A DNA stretch of 64,000 bases. Source: Flavobacteriales bacterium UBA2669 (GTDB lineage: Bacteria > Bacteroidota > Bacteroidia > Flavobacteriales_E > Vicingaceae). The DNA lies in NCBI GenBank assembly GCA_002359215.1, contig DEMN01000012.1, forward strand, positions 419,669 to 483,668, read 5' to 3'. This document shows, piece by piece, positions 23,626 through 31,818 of this stretch (position 1 is the stretch's first letter; each line of letters starts with the position of its first letter). The position numbers and the translations under genes were made by a program. Under the pieces are notes generated by a model. That model saw only the letters and a program-made list of their open reading frames with translations. It was not told the origin of the DNA and ran no database searches.

Positions 23626-25040
23626 TGAATAAAAAATTACAGGTTTTTAGGTATGTAGTGTTGGATGTTTTTGCTGCGGCTCTTGCGTGGTTTTTATTTT
23701 TTATTTTTAGAAAAGAATTTATTGAACCTAAGAAATATGGTTTTGATGTTCCACTTGTTTTTGATGATAATTTTTATTACGGTTTAATAGCGATTCCTTT
23801 AGGATGGTTATTGTTTTACTATCTTGTTGGTACTTACAACGATGTTTACCGAAAATCTCGTTTAAAAGAATTCGGACAAACCCTATTGGTTTCAATAATT
23901 GGTACACTAGTACTGTTTTTTGTTTTATTGCTCGATGATGAAATTATTTCGTACAAAGAGTATTACAAACTTTATTTTGCATTATTTTCACTACATTTTG
24001 TATTAACTTCTGTTGCTCGGTTTTCATTATCGACTTATACAGGAAATAGAATAAAAAATAGAAAAATTGGATTTAATACAATAATTATAGGTTCAGGAAC
24101 TACTGCCGTAGAGCTTTTTCAGGAAATGAACAGTCAAAAACATTCCTCCGGTAATAAAATTATTGGTTTTACCCATATTGAAAAAGGAGACAATTATGCA
24201 ATGGCTGAACACTTACCTCATTTAGGTAATTGTGTTGATATTAAAAAAGTTATTGAAGAAAATGCAATTGAAGAGGTTATTATTGCTCCCGAAAAACATC
24301 AACATGATAAGTTGGCTGGAATTATTAATGAGTTAGAAGCTACATCAGTAATTATTAAAATTATTCCTGATATGTATGCTATTTTATCAGGTTCGGTAAA
24401 AATGAGTGCTATTTTTGGTACTCCGCTTATTGTTATTGAGAATGAAATTATGCCTCCTTGGCAACGTTCGGTAAAAAGAATGATAGATGTTGTTGTTTCA
24501 CTACTTGTCCTAATTGTTTTTTTTCCTATTTATTTAACTACGGCAATTATTGTTGTAAGTACATCAAAAGGAGGAGCGTTTTTTGCTCAGGAAAGAGTTG
24601 GTATTCATGGCAAACCGTTTACCATTTATAAATTTAGATCTATGGTGCGAGATGCCGAAAAAGATGGTCCTGCACTTTCTAGTCAGAATGATGTTCGAAT
24701 TACTAAGTTTGGTAGGTTTATGCGAAAAGTGAGATTAGATGAAATACCACAATTTTTTAATGTTTTAATTGGTGATATGAGCTTGGTCGGACCTCGTCCG
24801 GAAAGACAATTTTTTATCGACCAAATTGTTGAACAAGCACCACATTTTAATCATTTACTTAAAGTTAGACCGGGAATCACCTCTTGGGGGCAAGTAAAAT
24901 ACGGTTATGCCGAAAATGTAAAACAAATGATAGAGCGACTAAAATTCGATATTTTATATATAGAAAACATGTCGTTGTTAGTGGATTTTAAAATTCTTAT
25001 TTATACTGTTTTAATTGTACTAAAAGGAAGTGGTAAATAA
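23625..25040 (+). CDS. Undecaprenyl-phosphate sugar phosphotransferase (WbaP-like)
   Basis: 471 aa. Four to five N-terminal membrane helices, a cytoplasmic Rossmann-like middle (TIIIGSGTTAVELFQEM), then the catalytic domain from about residue 280: a reentrant helix (KRMIDVVVSLLVLIVFFP), FAQERVGIHGKPFTIYKFRS, RKVRLDEIPQFFNVLIGDMS, LVGPRPERQFF, and RPGITSWGQVKYG. It moves a sugar-1-phosphate from UDP-sugar to the lipid carrier to start synthesis of an exopolysaccharide or O-antigen. The DE pair in RLDEIPQ is the usual catalytic region. Confidence 0.93.
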   Translation: MNKKLQVFRYVVLDVFAAALAWFLFFIFRKEFIEPKKYGFDVPLVFDDNFYYGLIAIPLGWLLFYYLVGTYNDVYRKSRLKEFGQTLLVSIIGTLVLFFVLLLDDEIISYKEYYKLYFALFSLHFVLTSVARFSLSTYTGNRIKNRKIGFNTIIIGSGTTAVELFQEMNSQKHSSGNKIIGFTHIEKGDNYAMAEHLPHLGNCVDIKKVIEENAIEEVIIAPEKHQHDKLAGIINELEATSVIIKIIPDMYAILSGSVKMSAIFGTPLIVIENEIMPPWQRSVKRMIDVVVSLLVLIVFFPIYLTTAIIVVSTSKGGAFFAQERVGIHGKPFTIYKFRSMVRDAEKDGPALSSQNDVRITKFGRFMRKVRLDEIPQFFNVLIGDMSLVGPRPERQFFIDQIVEQAPHFNHLLKVRPGITSWGQVKYGYAENVKQMIERLKFDILYIENMSLLVDFKILIYTVLIVLKGSGK

Positions 25041-25449
25041 ACTAAGTAGTATAGTAGTTTTGGTTGGGTTGTTAATTTCTTGTGGAGAGCAAAAGCTAAC
25101 AACAATAGATTTGATAACAAAAAATCCGGCACAAATAAATCTTAAATTAAACAAAGGAGAGCGAATACAGTTTTATTCTGACTTACAATTAGTGTATGAA
25201 ATAAAACCAGATATAGTTTATGCCTTTGAGTTTTACCAAGCCAATAAATTACTTTTTAGTGGAGGTGTTGACCCGTTTAATGTTACTACCGAAACGAATA
25301 ATAATAGTCCTAATATTATTAAAGGAAAATTAGAAGGAGAGTTTACTGCTCAGTACGATGATAATTATTCGGTAGTGGTCACTTTAATTAAAAATAACAC
25401 ACCCAGTTTAAACATTCATCATGCTAAGGTTACTGTGGTTAAAGATTGA
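25030..25449 (+). CDS. Small lipoprotein
   Basis: 139 aa, GTG start at 25030, overlapping the sugar transferase by 11 nt. Signal LSSIVVLVGLLISCGEQ with a clear lipobox Cys. The rest is a small all-beta domain. Not recognised. Probably the last gene of the envelope-sugar operon, since the next gene is on the other strand. Confidence 0.7.
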   Translation: MVNKLSSIVVLVGLLISCGEQKLTTIDLITKNPAQINLKLNKGERIQFYSDLQLVYEIKPDIVYAFEFYQANKLLFSGGVDPFNVTTETNNNSPNIIKGKLEGEFTAQYDDNYSVVVTLIKNNTPSLNIHHAKVTVVKD

Positions 25450-25466
25450 TTTTTTTAAGTTAGAAG

Positions 25467-26462
25467 TTAGCAAAAAAAGAAATAATCTTTTCCTTTTGTT
25501 AGGTTTTGGTTGACTAATAAGGTTTTTACTTCTTGTTGTGCTATTGGATTGGCGATGGTTATAATACTTTGGTAAAGGTTAAAATTCTTAATATTTTTAT
25601 AATCTATCATTTGTTGACCATAAATTTCTTTGCCTATTTTTTTAGGGTTATCACATATCCATAAAAAAGGAATATTAGCATTTAAAAATAATTCGGCTAC
25701 TTTTTTACCTTTTTTCCCAGCTCCCCAAAGTAATGTCTTTTTAGAATGGTTAAAATCTATCGTTAAAAAATGGAATACTTTTAATTGAATAAAACTGCTA
25801 TCGGCATAATTTTTATGATTTCTAGAGGTTCTTTCGGGATAATCTCTCCAATAATGAAGTACCTTAGTTGAAGGTATGCACTTTAGTTTATTTTTGTAGA
25901 ATCTAAAAGCAAGGTCATAATCTTCTGGATAAATCGATGAGTTGAAACCTTCACAACTTTCAAAATCTTCTTTATAAACCATCCAACAAGGGGAAGCAAT
26001 AACACATTCCTTATAAATATCATTAAAATTAGTTCCTTTTTTAGTTAAACTATTTAACCATTCCTCATACCTAGTATAGCCATCACCAAGAGGTAGATCA
26101 GAAAAATAGTTGACTAATCCTAAGGCAATATGATTTTTACCGTATTGCAGTAATTGTTTTTTTTGTATTGCTAATTTTTCGGGAGCCATTGCATCATCAG
26201 AATCCATGCGAGTTATAAATGTTCCTGAACTTTTGGAATAAGCTAATTTTAGTGCATCAATAATTCCATTACCTGTATTATCCCATACTTTAATTCGCTC
26301 ATCTTGCTTTGCAAAAGAAGTTAGTATTTCTTTGCTATTATCAGTAGAATGATCATTAACAGCAATTAGTTCCCAATTTTCCTCCGTTTGATTGATGATA
26401 GAATGAATACATTCAGGCAAAAAAAGAGAAGTATTCTTTACAGGCATTATGATGCTTATCAT
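25467..26462 (-). CDS. Family 2 glycosyltransferase with a C-terminal Rossmann-like domain
   Basis: 331 aa. The GT-A domain covers about residues 1-225: ISIIMPVKNTSLFLPECIHS, LIAVNDHSTDNS (nucleotide-sugar Asp), RMDSDDAMAPEKL (DxD-like), and YPEDYDLAFRFYKN with the ED catalytic-base motif. From about residue 245 a second domain starts LLWGAGKKGKKVAEL, a GxGxxG-like dinucleotide or SAM-fold motif, and reads FLWICDNPKKIGKEIYG. Such a module is known from the C-terminus of sugar C-methyltransferases. It probably adds a sugar to a surface glycan. Convergent with the preceding operon. Confidence 0.85.
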   Translation of the reverse strand: MISIIMPVKNTSLFLPECIHSIINQTEENWELIAVNDHSTDNSKEILTSFAKQDERIKVWDNTGNGIIDALKLAYSKSSGTFITRMDSDDAMAPEKLAIQKKQLLQYGKNHIALGLVNYFSDLPLGDGYTRYEEWLNSLTKKGTNFNDIYKECVIASPCWMVYKEDFESCEGFNSSIYPEDYDLAFRFYKNKLKCIPSTKVLHYWRDYPERTSRNHKNYADSSFIQLKVFHFLTIDFNHSKKTLLWGAGKKGKKVAELFLNANIPFLWICDNPKKIGKEIYGQQMIDYKNIKNFNLYQSIITIANPIAQQEVKTLLVNQNLTKGKDYFFFC

Positions 26463-26539
26463 AAAATTAAAGTTGGTAAGTAAATTAATAGTTTATATTT
26501 TAGCTGTATAAAATTAATATTAACTAAAAATTTAAAAAT

Positions 26540-27556
26540 ATGAAAAAAATTTACTTTTTAGCAATTTCTATTGTGGGTTTTCAAACAATGGATGCTCAGA
26601 TTACATTAACAGCAGCAAATAATAACCCTTCAGTGGGTAATTCATTTATTTTGAATTATTATGATGCAAATACTGTAACTCCAGGTTCTGCAGGAGCAAA
26701 TATTACTTGGAACTTTGTTTCGTTAACACCTCAAACAACAGTTACAGGAACAATGGTAAACCCTTCAACCTTATCAGATGGTTCTAATCATCCTGCTTCT
26801 AATATAGGAGCAGAAGATGCTTCGACCGGAAATCAGTCTTATATATTTGTAGATGGTGATGAATATAGCATGGTTGGAGCTTTCTCGCCAGGAACATTTA
26901 GAGATACTTATACTGATATTAGAGAATTCGTTAAATTTCCTATTACTTATGGGAATTCTTTCAATGAAACATTTAGTGGAATTTCTAATAATATTGCTGC
27001 TAGCCAAACTTATGACAGAGGTGGTACTATTACTATTGCTGCTGATGGCTATGGTGATTTAGTATTACCTTATGGAACAATTACTAATGTTTTAAGAATT
27101 AAAACTATTTCACTTTATTCAGATGGGCAAGGGGGAGTTCCTTTTATAAATTATGAAGATACTTCTTATTTTTGGTACAATGCTTCTACTAACTATATGA
27201 TTATGAGTTGGACTATATTAAATATGGGAGGCTTTTCAACTGTAAAAACAGGTATGTATTTAGATCAATCTAGTGTTATTACGTCTCTTGGAGATGATTT
27301 TATTCCAAATAATCCAATAACTATTTATCCTAATCCTGTTTCTAATAACCAAACTACTATTTTACTAGATAAATTGTTTGAAAATGCTCAATTACAGGTG
27401 ATTGATGTTACGGGTAAAATTGTTAAGACAGAGAATGTTGCAGCCACTTCAAAGAATATAACTTTAAATTTAGATGGTTTGAATAAAGGAATTTATTTTG
27501 TTCAAATATTACACAACAATGCACTAGTATCGTCAGAAAAATTAATCTTGAATTAA
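26540..27556 (+). CDS. Secreted protein with T9SS type A sorting domain
   Basis: 338 aa. Signal peptide MKKIYFLAISIVGFQTMDAQ. The middle (about 25-255) is beta-rich and not recognised. The C-terminal ~75 residues are a type A sorting domain (ITIYPNPVSNNQTTILL, QVIDVTGKIVKTENV, LNKGIYFVQIL, SSEKLILN). It is exported by Sec and T9SS. No catalytic motif was seen. It ends just before a long palindromic terminator. Confidence 0.85.
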   Translation: MKKIYFLAISIVGFQTMDAQITLTAANNNPSVGNSFILNYYDANTVTPGSAGANITWNFVSLTPQTTVTGTMVNPSTLSDGSNHPASNIGAEDASTGNQSYIFVDGDEYSMVGAFSPGTFRDTYTDIREFVKFPITYGNSFNETFSGISNNIAASQTYDRGGTITIAADGYGDLVLPYGTITNVLRIKTISLYSDGQGGVPFINYEDTSYFWYNASTNYMIMSWTILNMGGFSTVKTGMYLDQSSVITSLGDDFIPNNPITIYPNPVSNNQTTILLDKLFENAQLQVIDVTGKIVKTENVAATSKNITLNLDGLNKGIYFVQILHNNALVSSEKLILN

Positions 27557-27563
27557 AGAGAAT

Positions 27564-27617
27564 TAAGACATAAAAAAGACCACTGGTTAGCTAACCAGTG
27601 GTCTTTTTTATGTCTTA
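27564..27617. terminator. Perfect 54-nt palindromic bidirectional terminator
   Basis: Every base pairs around the centre 27590/27591. The GC-richer core is AGACCACTGGTTAG / CTAACCAGTGGTCT, with A6 and T6 tracts. It lies between the convergent T9SS protein and di-heme peroxidase genes and serves both. Confidence 0.92.
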
Positions 27618-27639
27618 TAATAGGAAGTCTTTAGTTTAA

Positions 27640-28746
27640 TTAAGGAGCCTGAAAATTGGGGTTAGTAATAAAGCTATTATCGGTTAGAGATAATAGAAAT
27701 GCTTTTAAATTAGCCTTTTCCTGAGCTGTTAATTGTACTCCGCCATTTGCTGCATGTTCCATCATAGGATCAATTGTAGAAGACATTTGAACACCTGTGC
27801 TATAAAAATCTAACACTTCATCAATTGTTTGAAATCGCCCATCATGCATATAAGGTGCTGTAAAAATTAAATTTCTTAAAGAAGGAGTTTTAAATTTACC
27901 ATTATCAGCAGGATTTCCTGTAACACCTCCTAAGCCTAAGTCAGTAAAAGTTGCATCTAAACCATTATTATGAAAATCATTGTCTGTCCATAGCGGATTG
28001 CCGGCACTACCGTGACAATGAAAACAGTCGCCACCTTGTTGATCCATAAAAAGGTTAAAACCACTAGCTTCTTGAGGTGTTAATGCTTCCATTCCTAATA
28101 AATATCTATCAAACTTAGAGTTAGCAGAAATAAGTGTTCTTTCAAACTGACTTATAGCTCTAACAACCAAAACAGAGTCTACTGTAGGTGTGCCAAAAGC
28201 TGCATTAAACATGTTTGGGTAAGTAGGATGATTTTGTAAACTAGAAACAGCATTTGGCCAAGTATTGTGCATTTCTATAGGATTTCTTACTGGACCAAAA
28301 GCTTGTCCTTCAAGACCTAAAGCTCTTCCATCCCAAAAGAATTTATTATTAAAATTCCAAGCAGCATTAAAAATAGGCATAGAGTTTCTGTTTCCTTTTA
28401 ACCCATCTATACCTGTACTAAATTGGTTGGTATCTGTAAATGCGAGTGTAGGAGCGTGACATGTTGCACAAGATTGAGTTCCATCACCAGAAAGAATAGG
28501 ATCATAAAATAAATGTCTTCCTAATTCAATACCTTCAACGGTTAATGGGTTGTTTGGTGGATTGAAGGGAGCAGGTAGAGTTTGAGCAAAAATTGTAGGA
28601 ATATTTAACGTATAAGGTGTTGGAGATGTATTATTAGGTGGTGTTGAGATAGGAGTAGGGGTAACAGGGTCTTTGTCTTTAGAACAAGAGTAGAACACAG
28701 CTAAGGCTATTAATATTACAAATGTAAGTTTATTAGTAGTTGTCAT
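27640..28746 (-). CDS. Di-heme cytochrome c peroxidase, MauG/MbnH-like lipoprotein
   Basis: 368 aa from the ATG at 28746, where the lipoprotein signal MTTTNKLTFVILIALAVFYS ends before Cys21; an earlier ATG at 28776 is less likely. Two heme c motifs: CATCH (with APTLAFTD) and CFHCH (with GSAGNPLW). LRNLIFTAPYMHDGRFQTID carries the usual distal-side segment. Family members either reduce H2O2 or, like MauG and MbnH, oxidise a partner protein. Two MbnP-family genes lie directly upstream on the same strand; MbnH is the enzyme that turns a Trp of MbnP into kynurenine, so a partner role is likely (inference). Confidence 0.88.
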   Translation of the reverse strand: MTTTNKLTFVILIALAVFYSCSKDKDPVTPTPISTPPNNTSPTPYTLNIPTIFAQTLPAPFNPPNNPLTVEGIELGRHLFYDPILSGDGTQSCATCHAPTLAFTDTNQFSTGIDGLKGNRNSMPIFNAAWNFNNKFFWDGRALGLEGQAFGPVRNPIEMHNTWPNAVSSLQNHPTYPNMFNAAFGTPTVDSVLVVRAISQFERTLISANSKFDRYLLGMEALTPQEASGFNLFMDQQGGDCFHCHGSAGNPLWTDNDFHNNGLDATFTDLGLGGVTGNPADNGKFKTPSLRNLIFTAPYMHDGRFQTIDEVLDFYSTGVQMSSTIDPMMEHAANGGVQLTAQEKANLKAFLLSLTDNSFITNPNFQAP

Positions 28747-28761
28747 AATAGCTACAGTATA

Positions 28762-28797
28762 AAAAGACCTAAACAAAGTTAATCATTTAGGTCTTTT
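28762..28797 (-). terminator. Hairpin between MbnP-like gene 1 and the peroxidase gene
   Basis: AAAAGACCTAAA (28762-28773) pairs perfectly with TTTAGGTCTTTT (28786-28797) around a 12-nt loop. On the minus strand a T run follows, so it can terminate. On that strand the loop holds TAACTTTG, a TAnnTTTG match. A closely similar hairpin lies at 29743-29781. Confidence 0.7.
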
Positions 28798-28819
28798 AAT
28801 TTATAGATTTAACAAATTA

Positions 28820-29725
28820 TTATCTTCTTTGAATAACACTATTAATTGAAAAAACATTATGACCATTAGCCTGCATCATTTTCTGAGCAGTATAATTAGG
28901 CATTAACATGTTGTGATAAGTGTTTAAATCCCATAAATAAGGACTTCTAAACCAGTCAGCTAAATTTACATCAATGTTAACAACAGCATTATCTTCGTTA
29001 AATGCAACTCCAGTTAATTTTATAGGTATGTGATTAATTTTATCTGGCCCATTAAATGCAGTTCCGTGATGATAGGCAAAAGTTGAATCATTTCCATTAT
29101 TTTTATATTGACCTTCAAACTGCATAAAATGATAACCACCACCTAATCCCGCAGGCCAGTTCCAATTTTTAACATTTAAATCAGAATAATTTCCTAAATT
29201 ATCTGTCGAGTCAAAACCAAAAGTAAATCCTAAATATGCGTAAGCTCCTTTTTCTACATCATGAAGTGGAAATGTTAATCCCGAACCTTCATCGTGTTTT
29301 AAACGGTGATGAGGGTCGGTAGGTATTGGATTAGCTATATCAAATAGAGAGTAACCATGAAATTCTATACTATCTCCATTTGTTTTGAATAATTTAAAAC
29401 CCGATAATAAATATTTTAATTTAGTAATACTTATGGTATCATTGTTTGCAGTAACATATCTAAAATCATTAAATGTAGAAGAAGTTACAGGTAAACCATC
29501 AAAATGATGGTTGAAAACCAATGTTACGTGTCCATTCGCATGGTCATGATTTTGATCGTTGTTTGTTGGAGCAGGATAAATACAAGATCCATCATCTTTT
29601 TCGGCATCTTTATCAAAATTAATAGCAAGTGGATCCGTACAACCTTTTTCTGTTGAACAGGATGTGAAAAATGAACTTATCGCAATTGTTGCTGATAAGA
29701 TAAGTAATGTTTTTGTAGTTTTCAT
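28820..29725 (-). CDS. MbnP-family lipoprotein 1
   Basis: 301 aa. Lipoprotein signal ending FFTSC (Cys23). Next a short CTDPLAINF...DDGSCIYP module common in Bacteroidota secreted proteins. The MbnP-like domain follows: VTLVFNHHFDGLPV, ISITKLKYLLSGF, NWNWPAGLGGGYHFMQFEGQ, and a His-rich stretch (NDQNHDHANGH) before the domain. MbnP of methanotrophs is a periplasmic copper-binding protein whose site needs a Trp converted to kynurenine by MbnH. WNW here is a candidate site. It probably binds copper at the cell surface or in the periplasm. The second paralog lies upstream and the di-heme peroxidase downstream. Confidence 0.82.
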   Translation of the reverse strand: MKTTKTLLILSATIAISSFFTSCSTEKGCTDPLAINFDKDAEKDDGSCIYPAPTNNDQNHDHANGHVTLVFNHHFDGLPVTSSTFNDFRYVTANNDTISITKLKYLLSGFKLFKTNGDSIEFHGYSLFDIANPIPTDPHHRLKHDEGSGLTFPLHDVEKGAYAYLGFTFGFDSTDNLGNYSDLNVKNWNWPAGLGGGYHFMQFEGQYKNNGNDSTFAYHHGTAFNGPDKINHIPIKLTGVAFNEDNAVVNIDVNLADWFRSPYLWDLNTYHNMLMPNYTAQKMMQANGHNVFSINSVIQRR

Positions 29726-29742
29726 AGTTTTTTAGTTAGGAA

Positions 29743-29781
29743 ATCAGATCCCTAAACAAAATTATTCATTTAGGGACTGAT
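29743..29781 (-). repeat. Intergenic hairpin between the two MbnP-like genes
   Basis: ATCAG (29743-29747) and TCCCTAAA (29749-29756) pair with TTTAGGGA (29769-29776) and CTGAT (29777-29781), with one bulged A and a 12-nt loop, CAAAATTATTCA. The loop length and much of the sequence match the hairpin at 28762-28797. The minus-strand loop region contains TAATTTTG, a TAnnTTTG match. It lacks a strong T run, so it may stabilise or process the mRNA rather than terminate it. Confidence 0.6.
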
Positions 29782-29796
29782 TTAGCTTATTAATAA

Positions 29797-30663
29797 TTAG
29801 TTTACAGTTCCAAGAGAAAATACTGTTGGAGCATTTTGTTTCATTAGTATTTGAGCATTGTAATTAGGCATCAACATTGTATTATAAACGTTTAAATCCC
29901 AAGTATAAGTATTTTTAAACCACTCTGCAATGTTCATTTTAATTTCAATATTAACAGCAGAACCAGCAATGGTAACACCATTAATTTGAGCTAGCGTATA
30001 ATTAGGGTGGTAAATTGTATCGTTGGTCAAGTTAATTTCTCGAGCAGTTCCATAATGGTATGCATAGTTTGCTGTAGCAGAGTTGTTATCAATATATTGA
30101 CCTTCTAATTGCATATAGTGATAACCGCCACCTAAACCTGCTGGCCAGTTCCAACTTATAGCATTTAAATCAGGGTAATAGTTTGAAATATTGTCAATAA
30201 CATTAAAACCTATATTGAATCCTATACCTGTGTAAGTATCGTGTCCAACACTTCCTAATGCATAACTTAAAGTGGTTGTATTAGTTAAGTCAATGAAGTT
30301 ATAACCATCTACAACAACGCTATCTCCATTAGCTTTGTAGAAACGAACATCAGAGATAAGATATTTTAATTTGCTAATACTCATTTGGTTGCCAAACTGA
30401 TTAGTGTATTGAATAGTGTTGAAGTCGTTAGCAGTAACTATTGTTCCATCAAAATTATGAGTGAAAGTAATATTTACAGAAGCTGTTGTTGCAGCCGGAG
30501 GAGGAGAGGTTGGATAAATACAAGAACCGTCATCTGTTTCTGCTTTTTGGTCAAAGTTTAAAGCTACAGGGTCGGTACATCCTTTGTCTTTTGAACATGA
30601 TGTGAAAAATGAACTTATAGCAATTGTTGCTGATAAGAGTATTAATGTTTTTATTATTTTCAT
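29797..30663 (-). CDS. MbnP-family lipoprotein 2
   Basis: 288 aa, a paralog of the gene at 28820. Signal ending FFTSC (Cys23), CTDPVALNF...DDGSCIYP module, then VNITFTHNFDGTIVTANDF, MSISKLKYLISDVRFY, SWNWPAGLGGGYHYMQLEGQ, and WDLNVYNTMLMPNY. It lacks the His-rich stretch of paralog 1, so the two may differ in copper affinity or partner. The DNA for the signal peptide is almost identical to paralog 1 (39 of 40 nt between 30599-30638 and 29661-29700), although the mature domains have diverged clearly. Confidence 0.82.
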   Translation of the reverse strand: MKIIKTLILLSATIAISSFFTSCSKDKGCTDPVALNFDQKAETDDGSCIYPTSPPPAATTASVNITFTHNFDGTIVTANDFNTIQYTNQFGNQMSISKLKYLISDVRFYKANGDSVVVDGYNFIDLTNTTTLSYALGSVGHDTYTGIGFNIGFNVIDNISNYYPDLNAISWNWPAGLGGGYHYMQLEGQYIDNNSATANYAYHYGTAREINLTNDTIYHPNYTLAQINGVTIAGSAVNIEIKMNIAEWFKNTYTWDLNVYNTMLMPNYNAQILMKQNAPTVFSLGTVN

Positions 30664-30688
30664 GATTGATGATTTTATAGTTATAAAA

Positions 30689-31735
30689 TTAATTAAAATA
30701 GTAAGTTAGTTGTGCAATAACTCGGTTTTTATTTTCTGGTTGAACATCGTTTAGTCGTTGATAAACGGGAGTATAAAACATGAAGTTTACTCCCCAATTT
30801 TTAATAAACAAAGTTGTTCCAAAGTTGGCAAACCATACTTCTCCACCAGAACCTAAGTAAGAGTAATTTTCAAAAGTGTCTCTATTGCTAAATTCCATAG
30901 CTATTCCTATTGAAGGCATAAGCGTTAAGATTTTACTTATTTTTCCTAAATAGAATAAGTTGGAATTAGCATTAAATCTATTGGCAAATCTAAAGTTATT
31001 CTTATTTGTTGTATTTGCTTTATAACTCAAATTAGAACTTAAACCAATATTTTTATACTTAACAAGATACTCCAAAATAAATAATGAACTAAATGCTCCC
31101 GTTCCCGATTGTAAGTGTGGATTTAGTTCCTCTATAGGGCTACCTAAAATAACATAAGGTTGTATTTTAGTTTGAAATCCTACAATAGATTTTTTATTGT
31201 AACTTCCTGTAGGAATAGCCAATCCAGTTCCAACATTTACCCTGTGAATGAATTTTTTAGAAGTATCAGCAGTTTGTGTGGTGTTATACAACTGGTAAGT
31301 AGTTGTAATGGTAATATCACCAATACCGCTAATGTTCTCTAACGTACTATCATTTTTATAGGCGTAATTATCAGCAAAATAAGTGCTTACATTAAGTTGA
31401 AAACGTTTGGTTAAGTAGAAATTAGCAAATACATCGTAACTTACAAAAGTTTCTGAATAGGTAAATGTTTCGTTCTCACTTCCATTAAAAGTGTTTTCGT
31501 CTAAATGTTTATTATTTATTATGCCTTTTCGTTGTGCTGGTGTATAGTTCATTTTTAAATTTGACGTACTATTAATTGTTAAAAAATCACTTTCAAATGC
31601 TCTATATCGATATCTTACGCCAAAAGAGTTTTTATAATCTTTAGGTTCAATTCCGATATAAATACTGCACAAATCACAAGCGAAGATTTCTATTGCAAAG
31701 AGCAATGAAATCAGTACTAGCATGATTTTTTTCAT
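30689..31735 (-). CDS. Outer-membrane beta-barrel protein of the MbnP locus
   Basis: 348 aa. Signal peptide MKKIMLVLISLLFAIEIFA, then CDLCSIYIGIEPKDYKNSF, where a CxxC pair sits right at the mature N-terminus. The rest is a regular series of amphipathic beta strands ending VIAQLTYYFN with a terminal aromatic residue, as expected of a barrel. It lies 25 nt upstream of MbnP-like gene 2. Possibly a channel or anchor for the locus; the CxxC could bind a metal (inference). The exact family was not recognised. Confidence 0.75.
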   Translation of the reverse strand: MKKIMLVLISLLFAIEIFACDLCSIYIGIEPKDYKNSFGVRYRYRAFESDFLTINSTSNLKMNYTPAQRKGIINNKHLDENTFNGSENETFTYSETFVSYDVFANFYLTKRFQLNVSTYFADNYAYKNDSTLENISGIGDITITTTYQLYNTTQTADTSKKFIHRVNVGTGLAIPTGSYNKKSIVGFQTKIQPYVILGSPIEELNPHLQSGTGAFSSLFILEYLVKYKNIGLSSNLSYKANTTNKNNFRFANRFNANSNLFYLGKISKILTLMPSIGIAMEFSNRDTFENYSYLGSGGEVWFANFGTTLFIKNWGVNFMFYTPVYQRLNDVQPENKNRVIAQLTYYFN

Positions 31736-31780
31736 TAAATTTTTATGCTTTGTTATTATAAAATAGCATTAATGCTTTTT

Positions 31781-31807
31781 ACAGTTGGTTAGTAACTAAG
31801 CAACTGT
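31781..31807. repeat. Intergenic hairpin
   Basis: ACAGTTG (31781-31787) pairs with CAACTGT (31801-31807), and the inside continues TTAG-TAA-CTAA, a nearly unbroken stem with a 3-nt loop and one G-G mismatch. It lies between the CxGKC-motif gene and the barrel gene. No T run on the minus strand, so processing or partial termination is more likely than a full stop. Confidence 0.5.
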
Positions 31808-31818
31808 TTAAAAATATT

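Noticed and set aside
27564..27617. 54-nt perfect palindrome as a novel element
   Set aside because: Position between convergent genes and the A/T tracts fit a bidirectional terminator.
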